NCBI GenBank assembly: GCA_947499955.1 | Contig: CANMQI010000009.1 | Span: 1 to 64,000, forward strand | DNA from: an uncultured Granulosicoccus sp. | GTDB taxonomy: Bacteria; Pseudomonadota; Gammaproteobacteria; Granulosicoccales; Granulosicoccaceae | Length of the DNA: 64,000 bases | Direction of reading: 5' to 3' | Part shown: positions 57,827-64,000 of the stretch, piece after piece | Numbering within the stretch: the first letter of the stretch is position 1 | How the letters are laid out: the number at the start of each line of letters is the position of its first letter | Notes under the pieces: generated by a model | Databases searched by the model: none | What the model was told of the DNA's origin: nothing | Seen by the model: only the letters and a program-made list of their open reading frames with translations | Made by a program: the position numbers and the translations under genes

Positions 57827-59086
57827 TTACAGGTCGAAAACGATACGGGCCGGATCTTCGACCAGTTCCTTGATGGTTTTCAGGAAACCCACAGCGCCCT
57901 TGCCATCGACAATACGATGATCGTAGCTCAGCGCGATATACATCATGGGTCGGATGACCACTTCACCATTGACCGCAATCGGTCGATCCTGCGTGGCATG
58001 CATGCCAAGAATGGCACTCTGCGGAGGATTGAGAATGGGCGTGGATAACAGCGACCCGAACACGCCACCGTTGGACACGGTGAAGGTACCGCCGGTCATC
58101 TCATCGATGGACAACTTGCCGTCACGAGCCTTCTCGGCGTAATGACCGATGGTTTTCTCGACATCGGCCAGTGACATGTGTTCCGTGTTGCGCAGCACCG
58201 GTACAACCAGACCACGATCGGAAGAAACAGCCACACCGATGTCGCAGTAGCCATGGTAGACAACTTCATCACCATCGATGGACGCATTGATATCCGGATA
58301 ACGCTTGAGCGCTTCGGTGGATGCCTTCAGGAAGATCGACATGAAGCCAAGCTTGACGCCATGTGACTTCTCGAACTTGTCCTTGTACTGGTTGCGCAGT
58401 GCAATGAAACCGCTCATGTCCACTTCGTTGAACGTAGTGAGCATGGCCGTTGTCTGCGTGGCCGTCAGCAGACGTTCGGCGATGCGAGCTCGCAGACGTG
58501 TCATCGGCACACGCTTTTCGACTCGCTCACCGTCAGCCACGATAGGCAATGGTGTGCTGCTGCTTGAAGCTGCTGCTGGGGCAGGTGCAGGAGCAGCGGC
58601 GGCAGGCGCAGCTGCCGGGGCACTCTGGCTGGCAGCGGCGGCATGCTTTTCGACATCGGCCTTGGTCAGACGACCATTCTTGCCGCTGCCTTTCACATCG
58701 GCAGCCTGCAGACCGTGCTCGGCCAGTGCCTTGCGCACCGCCGGGCTGGTCTGGCCAACCTTGGCGTCGTCCGCTTCTGCTGGAGCGTCAGCAGCTTCTG
58801 CCGTGGCTGGCGCTTCAGTGGCCGCAGGTGCTGCATCACCACTGGCGGAGCCCGCCTCGATGGAGCCGATAACCTGATGAGCCGAAACCGTCGTGCCCTC
58901 GCCTTCAATGATCTTGCCCAGCACACCATCTTCGGCTGCCGGCACTTCCATGACGACCTTGTCCGTTTCGATGTCGACGAGTACTTCGTCGCGGCGAACC
59001 GGATCGCCCTCCTTCTTGTGCCACGTAACAATCAACGCATCGGCAATTGATTCAGGCAATGTTGGCACTTTGATTTCGGAAGTCAT
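57827..59086 (-). CDS. sucB: 2-oxoglutarate dehydrogenase E2 (dihydrolipoamide succinyltransferase)
   Basis: The 419-residue core protein of the 2-oxoglutarate dehydrogenase complex transfers succinyl groups to CoA in the tricarboxylic acid cycle. It has one lipoyl domain (1-80) with the lipoylated lysine in [13 protein letters not shown]. An Ala/Pro-rich linker leads to an E3-binding domain ([20 protein letters not shown]). A second linker and the catalytic domain follow, with [18 protein letters not shown] carrying the HxxxDG motif. Typical start [16 protein letters not shown]. It lies 43 bp after sucA in the same operon, and a strong hairpin follows the stop. Confidence 0.97.
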   Translation of the reverse strand: MTSEIKVPTLPESIADALIVTWHKKEGDPVRRDEVLVDIETDKVVMEVPAAEDGVLGKIIEGEGTTVSAHQVIGSIEAGSASGDAAPAATEAPATAEAADAPAEADDAKVGQTSPAVRKALAEHGLQAADVKGSGKNGRLTKADVEKHAAAASQSAPAAAPAAAAPAPAPAAASSSSTPLPIVADGERVEKRVPMTRLRARIAERLLTATQTTAMLTTFNEVDMSGFIALRNQYKDKFEKSHGVKLGFMSIFLKASTEALKRYPDINASIDGDEVVYHGYCDIGVAVSSDRGLVVPVLRNTEHMSLADVEKTIGHYAEKARDGKLSIDEMTGGTFTVSNGGVFGSLLSTPILNPPQSAILGMHATQDRPIAVNGEVVIRPMMYIALSYDHRIVDGKGAVGFLKTIKELVEDPARIVFDL

Positions 59087-59129
59087 GAATGACGGCCCTT
59101 TTTCATCGGTTTCAGTTGGGTAGTGTAGA

Positions 59130-62009
59130 TTAGTGAGTCTGACTATTGGGTATCAAACCCAATGCTTCTTCCACCAGTCGTTTCTGTTCAATCAGATGCT
59201 GATTCATGTAACCACTGGCTGGTGACGCTGACGGTGCACGACCGGCAAACTCCACCTCCTTGACGGACTTGGGCAGAACGCGTTCGATACGGTGCCGATT
59301 GGATCGCCATGCACCCTGGTTGCGAGGCTCTTCCTGACACCAGACAATGGATTTGGCTTTCGGATACTGCTTGACCGCTTCTGTCATGGCATCGTAAGGG
59401 AAAGGGTAGAGCTGTTCCAGTCGAACCAGCGCCACGTTGGTAATTTCCTTTTCGCGGCGTGCTTCCAGCAGATCGTAATACACCTTGCCGCTGCAGAAAA
59501 CCAGTCGCTCGATACCCGCAGGTTTCAGATCGTCGATTTCCGGAATAACCGGCAGAAAAGTACCATCCGCCAGATCTTCCAGCGTCGAGGTGGCCAGACG
59601 ATGTCGCAGCAGACTCTTCGGTGACATGACGATCATGGGACGACGCATGTTACGCATCATCTGGCGACGCAGCATGTGATAACACTGTGCCGGCGTGCTG
59701 GGGACCATGACCTGCATGTTGTCTTCGGCGCACATCTGCAGAAAACGTTCGAGTCGCGCCGATGAATGCTCAGGCCCCTGCCCTTCATAGCCATGCGGCA
59801 ACAACAAGGTCAGGCCACAGAGTCGGCCCCATTTCGTCTCACCCGAGCTGATGAACTGATCGATCAGTACCTGCGCGCCGTTGGCAAAGTCACCGAACTG
59901 CGCTTCCCAGATGACCAGAGTATTGGGGTCAGCCGTGGCATAACCGTACTCGAAGCCCAGAACAGCCTCTTCCGACAGCACGGAATCGATGACCAGAAAA
60001 TTGGCCTTGTCGGTCAGCTCGCGTAATGGAACGTAGGCACCCATGGCAGCCTGATTGTGCAGCACCGCGTGCCGATGCGCAAATGTGCCTCGACCGCAGT
60101 CCTGTCCGGAGAGTCGAACCGAATAACCCGAATCCAGCAGCGTGGCATAAGCCATCGTCTCTGCGTAACCCCAATCCAGCGGCAGTGCGCCGGCGGTCAT
60201 CTTGCGACGGTCCTCGACGATCTTCTTGACGCGAGAATGCAGTACCAGGCCGTCTGGCAGTGTGGTCAGGCTGGTTGCCAGCGATCGCAGGGTTGTCAGT
60301 GGCACACTCGAGTCATACGGTGCCTTCCAGTCCTTCTCCTGATAGACCGACCAGTCCACCGCCAGTTCGGGCGCTTCTTTCAGTCCTTCGATAACGTCCG
60401 GCGCCACGTTCTTGCCATCATCCAGCGCCTGACGATAGTTCTCGACCATGCGATCGGCATCCGATGAGCTGACGACGCCAGCCTCGGCCAGATGAGCGGC
60501 ATACAACGTCCGGGTGGTCGGCAGAGATTTGATGGACTTGTACATGATGGGCTGAGTGACTGACGGCTCATCGGTTTCGTTATGACCATGGCGGCGGTAG
60601 CAGACCATGTCGATCACCACATCCTTCTTGAACGCCATGCGGAAATCCAGCGCCAGCTGTGTGACGAAGAAAACCGCTTCCGGATCGTCTCCATTGACGT
60701 GAAAAATGGGGGCATTGATCATCTTGGCCACATCCGTGGCATACAGCGTGGACCGCGCATCAGCCACATTACTGGTGGTAAAACCGATCTGGTTGTTGAT
60801 GATGATGTGCACGGTTCCCTTGGTGGAGAACCCGCGAGAATCAGCCATGTTGAAGGTTTCCATGACCACGCCCTGACCGGCAAAGGCGGCATCACCGTGG
60901 ATGGCAATGGGAATGACCTTGTCACCGTTCTTGTCACCATAGCGATCCTGACGCGAACGCACGGAGCCTTCGACCACCGGAGAGACGATCTCCAGGTGAG
61001 ACGGATTGAACGCCAGCGACAGATGCATGTGACCATGCGCCGTCTTGATGTCCGAGCTGAAGCCCTGATGGTATTTCACATCACCCGAGGACAGACTTTC
61101 ATTATGCTTGCCTTCGAATTCCTGGAAGAGATCCGCCGGATTCTTGCCCAGAATGTTGACCAGCACATTGAGCCGGCCGCGGTGAGCCATACCGATGACG
61201 ATGTCCTTCACGCCAGCGTCACCCGCACGTCGCACCAGTTCGCTCATGACAACGATCAGGCTTTCACCGCCTTCCAGCGAAAAACGCTTCTGACCGACAT
61301 AACGCGAACCCAGGTGTCGCTCCATACTCTCGGCGGCCGTGACGCGCTGCAGAATCCATTCGCGCGTTTCCGATTTCAGGGTCGGCGCGGATGCGACGCT
61401 TTCGATGCGATGCTGCAACCAGTCCTTTTGCGGCGTGTAATCGATGTACATGAATTCATAACCGATCGGACCGCAGTAGCACTTCTCCAGGTGCGCGATG
61501 ATGTCCTTCAAGGGCGCCTGATCGATGCCTTCCAGTGAGGGTGTCTGGAAGACGGTGTCCAGGTCGGACTCGGACAGTCCGTTCTCGTGCAGCCGGACCT
61601 CACGCACCTTGGCCGGTGTGTGCTGACCGAGCGGGTCGGTCTTCGCCAGCTGGTGACCACGCACGCGATAGGCATTGATCAGTTGGGTGACATAGATCTG
61701 CTTGAGCTCCTTGGTGCTGCTGGCAGCATCCAGCGTGCCGCTGGCGCCAACACGCGCACCACCGCCGCTACGCGCCAGCTGTCGAAACTGTTCGCGAATT
61801 TCCGAATGGGCGACTTCCCGAGCGTTCTCCGCCACCAGGGGAAGTTTGGCGAAGAAATCGCGCCAGGTTTCATCAACCGAATTCGGATCACTCAGATATT
61901 GTTCGTACTGGTGTTCCAGCCAGGGAGAGTTGGCGCCGCCGAGCATGGAGTTGTCCCATAGCTCCTGCATGGAAAGATGGCCGTCGAATGATTTGGGTGA
62001 TGCGCTCAT
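59130..62009 (-). CDS. sucA: 2-oxoglutarate dehydrogenase E1
   Basis: This 959-residue thiamine-diphosphate enzyme decarboxylates 2-oxoglutarate and succinylates the lipoyl domain of SucB. Motifs include [16 protein letters not shown], the [16 protein letters not shown] segment, [32 protein letters not shown] in the TPP pocket, and the C-terminal [14 protein letters not shown]. Length is typical (930-960). The N-terminal region [31 protein letters not shown] is also conserved. It is followed by sucB; the divergent isocitrate-dehydrogenase-like gene lies 155 bp upstream on the same strand. Confidence 0.97.
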   Translation of the reverse strand: MSASPKSFDGHLSMQELWDNSMLGGANSPWLEHQYEQYLSDPNSVDETWRDFFAKLPLVAENAREVAHSEIREQFRQLARSGGGARVGASGTLDAASSTKELKQIYVTQLINAYRVRGHQLAKTDPLGQHTPAKVREVRLHENGLSESDLDTVFQTPSLEGIDQAPLKDIIAHLEKCYCGPIGYEFMYIDYTPQKDWLQHRIESVASAPTLKSETREWILQRVTAAESMERHLGSRYVGQKRFSLEGGESLIVVMSELVRRAGDAGVKDIVIGMAHRGRLNVLVNILGKNPADLFQEFEGKHNESLSSGDVKYHQGFSSDIKTAHGHMHLSLAFNPSHLEIVSPVVEGSVRSRQDRYGDKNGDKVIPIAIHGDAAFAGQGVVMETFNMADSRGFSTKGTVHIIINNQIGFTTSNVADARSTLYATDVAKMINAPIFHVNGDDPEAVFFVTQLALDFRMAFKKDVVIDMVCYRRHGHNETDEPSVTQPIMYKSIKSLPTTRTLYAAHLAEAGVVSSSDADRMVENYRQALDDGKNVAPDVIEGLKEAPELAVDWSVYQEKDWKAPYDSSVPLTTLRSLATSLTTLPDGLVLHSRVKKIVEDRRKMTAGALPLDWGYAETMAYATLLDSGYSVRLSGQDCGRGTFAHRHAVLHNQAAMGAYVPLRELTDKANFLVIDSVLSEEAVLGFEYGYATADPNTLVIWEAQFGDFANGAQVLIDQFISSGETKWGRLCGLTLLLPHGYEGQGPEHSSARLERFLQMCAEDNMQVMVPSTPAQCYHMLRRQMMRNMRRPMIVMSPKSLLRHRLATSTLEDLADGTFLPVIPEIDDLKPAGIERLVFCSGKVYYDLLEARREKEITNVALVRLEQLYPFPYDAMTEAVKQYPKAKSIVWCQEEPRNQGAWRSNRHRIERVLPKSVKEVEFAGRAPSASPASGYMNQHLIEQKRLVEEALGLIPNSQTH

Positions 62010-62164
62010 GAAATGCGTCCTGGCCTTGACGACATGGAGAAGTCCGTAGGCGTGGGGCTGGTCAAATTACAAGAAGAGGAACCGCCGGACAGCGTCACTG
62101 GCTGGTCGATTCGGGCTGAACAGGTCATAGAAGCTGGCGTTTTGATCATCATGGACAAGCGTGT

Positions 62165-63223
62165 TCAGGCCGGCAAATGGGCCGGAATATTGTCAATGAC
62201 AATCTTTGTGAATTCATCAGTGTCGAGTTTACCGCCCAAATCGCGTGTGCTGTGACCATTTTCGATACATCCCAGCAAACTCAGGCGCAGGGCATGACCC
62301 AGATCATAACGATTGACGTGATCAAGCAGCATACCGAAGGCCAGCAGAACGGCTGACGGGTTTGCCAGATTCTTGCCGGCGATATCAGGAGCGGTGCCAC
62401 CGGCCGGGTCGAACATGGCGATGTCCACATCGTTGTTTTCGTCGAACGAGTAGTTGCCGCTGGCACCGGTTCCCAGGCTACCCACCAGGCCAGAGGCCAT
62501 GTCGGAGAGAAAGTCACCGTATTCGTTGAGTACCAGTACCACCTCGAAAGCCGATGGATTGAGAATGATCTTGGCCAGCAGCGCATCAAACAGTTCGACG
62601 TTGTGTTCCACGTCCTGATACTGCTCATGCACCTTCGACACGACGGATTCGAACAGACCATCGGTAACGCGTTGAATGGTGTGCTTGGACGAACTGGTCA
62701 TGGAATAGTGGCTGCCGCCGTAAGTCATGCCCTTTGTCCGAGCAAGCTCGAAGGCGAACTTGGCAGCCTGCTCGCAGGGTCTGCGTTCCACCATGCGCAA
62801 GGAGACAGCGGCATCCTTGCCGATCAGCTGACCCGGATCGTCATAGGTACCACCGGTGGCGATACGCACGATATGCAGATTCACATCCTCCTTGAAATTC
62901 GTGTGAATGCCCTTGATGGAGATGGCCGGCCGGTAGATGACGCTGAAATCGCAGCGGCGGCGTATCAATGCGTTGGGACTGACCTTTCGAGTAACGGTAG
63001 GATATTTCACTGCCAGCTTGGTCAGGCGCATCGAGGCTTCTGCCTCGTCGATGACATCGTCACCGCGTGCTTCACGATTGCCCAGTGACCAGTCTACCTG
63101 GTGGAAGAAGAAATCGACGGGCAAGGCATCCGCTACCGCATGTACCGACTCTGCCAGCTCGGGACCGATTCCGTCGCCCAGCAACTCGGTTATCTGGATG
63201 GTTCCCACGTCATTCTTCTTCAT
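62165..63223 (-). CDS. Divergent isocitrate/isopropylmalate dehydrogenase family protein
   Basis: The 352-residue protein has the beta-decarboxylating dehydrogenase fold: ITELLGDGIGPELAESV at the start, a lysine in SSSKHTIQRVTDGLFESV that corresponds to the catalytic Lys region, NEYGDFLSDMASGLVGSLGTGASG with the metal aspartates, and GTAPDIAGKNLANPSA. Two usual motifs are altered: the ENTEG-type substrate loop reads IATGGTYDDPG, and the adenine-binding HG of PVHGSAPD is GG here (PAGGTAPD). The enzyme may use a different substrate or cofactor, or have a regulatory role. Its place upstream of sucA suggests the TCA cycle. ATG 63223 overlaps the preceding gene by 14 bp and gives the family start; the frame to 63436 is a shadow. 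Confidence 0.8.
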   Translation of the reverse strand: MKKNDVGTIQITELLGDGIGPELAESVHAVADALPVDFFFHQVDWSLGNREARGDDVIDEAEASMRLTKLAVKYPTVTRKVSPNALIRRRCDFSVIYRPAISIKGIHTNFKEDVNLHIVRIATGGTYDDPGQLIGKDAAVSLRMVERRPCEQAAKFAFELARTKGMTYGGSHYSMTSSSKHTIQRVTDGLFESVVSKVHEQYQDVEHNVELFDALLAKIILNPSAFEVVLVLNEYGDFLSDMASGLVGSLGTGASGNYSFDENNDVDIAMFDPAGGTAPDIAGKNLANPSAVLLAFGMLLDHVNRYDLGHALRLSLLGCIENGHSTRDLGGKLDTDEFTKIVIDNIPAHLPA

Positions 63224-63800
63224 CGTCCTCACCGTCCTCAGAGTATGAATCGTGATCGTCGGCCAAGCCGTAGCGTTCCGGATTGGCCCAGTAACGGGCA
63301 TTGAGCCAGTCGGGCACCTGCTTGTACTCGCTAAGGCAGTACTCGAACAGACGTATCGACCCCTGATCCTCGAGCTGGAGTTTCCTGAAGCCAAATGCGA
63401 AAAAAGCCGCATCATCCGGCTCCTTGCTCTCCACACTGATGATCAGCCTTTCCGGGAAACGCCTGACGGCCTGTCCCAGCATCGCGGCCAGTTCGGAGTC
63501 ACTCGCCGTGGCATTGTGCGACTCGAACCGCATCAGCGCAATACGGTGTCCCGAAGTCTCGCCCGTGTTGCCTTCATCGGCCTCCGGCAAGGAGTCCAGG
63601 CACTGTTCCATGGAACCGAAGAACAGGCTTTGAAGCGGAGACTCGGCAGAGTGCTCCTGCCACCAGCGAGCACCCGGCGGCTGTCCGACGATGACAACAC
63701 TGGAAGGCTTTGCCGCGAGTACATATTGCCCCAGCTGCTCCTCGAACCCGTCTGACGGGCGGTCAGTCGGAATGCCCGACGGGCTGTCTTCTGTATTCAC
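63210..63800 (-). CDS. DUF6231 family protein
   Basis: The 196-residue cytosolic protein has strands typical of a Rossmann-like fold (PSSVVIVGQPPGA, HRIALMRFESH, RLIISVES) and a C-terminal stretch PDWLNARYWANPERYGLAD. That stretch matches the WNNPRFWANPENFG-like end of DUF6231 proteins known from Pseudomonas. The tail after it is very acidic (EDGEDDEEE). Function is unknown. Its end overlaps the start of the dehydrogenase-like gene by 14 bp, and it stands 45 bp after a DUF1244 gene; the DUF1244-DUF6231 neighbourhood is recurrent in Gammaproteobacteria, from my recollection. Confidence 0.7.
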   Translation of the reverse strand: MNTEDSPSGIPTDRPSDGFEEQLGQYVLAAKPSSVVIVGQPPGARWWQEHSAESPLQSLFFGSMEQCLDSLPEADEGNTGETSGHRIALMRFESHNATASDSELAAMLGQAVRRFPERLIISVESKEPDDAAFFAFGFRKLQLEDQGSIRLFEYCLSEYKQVPDWLNARYWANPERYGLADDHDSYSEDGEDDEEE

Positions 63801-63845
63801 CGTTGTCTCCGAATCCTGTCGTTGAACCGTTGAAGCAATTGACGA

Positions 63846-64000
63846 TTAACCGTGTGTCGCCTTGTAGGCGGCCTTCTGCTCCGGCGTCGCTTCAGTCTGA
63901 AACTGATCTTTCCACTGACTATAGGGCATACCATAGACGCGTTCGCGCGCATCCTCGTAGTCAAGGGTAAGGTCTCTTTCGGCAGCGGCTGCCACATAAT
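63846..64000 (-). CDS. DUF1244 family protein (5' part cut off by window edge)
   Basis: The last 51 residues of a leftward gene are visible, ending at TAA 63846-63848. They read YVAAAERDLTLDYEDARERV, then YGMPYSQWKDQFQTEATPEQ and KAAYKATHG. The YGMPYxxWKxxxQTEAxPEQ pattern is the hallmark of DUF1244, a family of about 95-100 residues conserved in Proteobacteria. Members have a pair of conserved cysteines earlier in the sequence, outside this window. The role is unknown. Its short length leaves about half of it visible. Confidence 0.85.
   Translation of the reverse strand, partial: YVAAAAERDLTLDYEDARERVYGMPYSQWKDQFQTEATPEQKAAYKATHG

Noticed and set aside
60582-61538. Open frame of 318 codons on the plus strand
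   Set aside because: It lies fully inside sucA, whose motifs are unmistakable, and has shadow-type composition.
63224-63436. Longer N-terminus for the dehydrogenase-like protein
   Set aside because: It is antisense-like in composition, overlaps the DUF6231 gene, and the family start is at 63223.
63797-63997. 66-codon minus-strand frame at the right edge
   Set aside because: A different frame of the same strand matches DUF1244 clearly, so this one is a shadow.

Overview
The window is chromosomal DNA of a Gram-negative bacterium, almost certainly a free-living gammaproteobacterium. The evidence is gene order: radC-coaBC-dut-algC-argB, gmk-rpoZ-spoT-ridA-recG, sucA-sucB-lpdA and gspG-H-I-J-K-L-M-N are all arrangements known from Pseudomonas-like and related Gammaproteobacteria. 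Outer-membrane phospholipase A, a type II secretion system, a rhombosortase and a Tat-type signal peptide agree with a diderm cell. Base composition is moderately GC-rich and even throughout. I see no integrase, transposase, CRISPR array, rRNA or tRNA gene. A placement near Granulosicoccus or other marine lineages is only a guess.

Layout. 1-4.4 kb is an accessory stretch: a truncated secreted protein, an overlapping acetyltransferase/cupin pair, a 0.7 kb gene-poor gap and an orphan cysteine-rich secreted protein. 4.4-9.4 kb is a housekeeping block (DNA repair-like RadC, CoA synthesis, dUTPase, hexose phosphate mutase, arginine synthesis). 9.7-13.7 kb holds a periplasmic binding protein followed 13 bp later by a large chemoreceptor. 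13.7-20 kb is mixed: serine hydrolase, exonuclease III, an EamA transporter, a membrane protein and an NTF2-like protein that share a frame, and CysQ. 20.1-26.6 kb is the pseudopilin/assembly half of a type II secretion system, next to a divergently transcribed rhombosortase. 26.6-30.7 kb carries assorted metabolic genes. 30.7-41.0 kb is a signalling island: a histidine kinase divergent from a Tat-exported binding protein, a CheB-CheR-PAS-REC hybrid, and a GGDEF/EAL protein. 41.3-47.7 kb is the stringent-response/RNA polymerase block. 47.8-53.7 kb is again mixed (glycosyltransferase, phospholipase A, GMC oxidoreductase, PAP2 phosphatase, MFS transporter). 53.9-64 kb is the 2-oxoglutarate dehydrogenase region, with a carbohydrate esterase inserted between sucB and lpdA, a divergent isocitrate/isopropylmalate-dehydrogenase-like gene upstream of sucA, and DUF6231 and DUF1244 genes at the right edge.

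How the parts fit. Two separate solute-binding proteins stand without permease genes but beside sensors that have very long helical periplasmic regions (a chemoreceptor and a histidine kinase). This resembles the TorT/TorS principle, where a binding protein reports a ligand to a receptor. The type II secretion genes and the rhombosortase together suggest surface sorting of secreted GlyGly-CTERM proteins.

The most unusual sequence feature is a ten-copy 12-bp tandem repeat. It is translated in frame as Arg-Ala/Thr-Cys-Ser/Thr units inside the leader peptide of the pseudopilin GspI. A second coding minisatellite of the same period lies in the linker of the carbohydrate esterase. Other points worth checking are a membrane-protein gene whose family-like N-terminus runs upstream of any standard start to the in-frame TGA of its neighbour, and a 31-bp perfect tandem duplication at the 3' end of lpdA.
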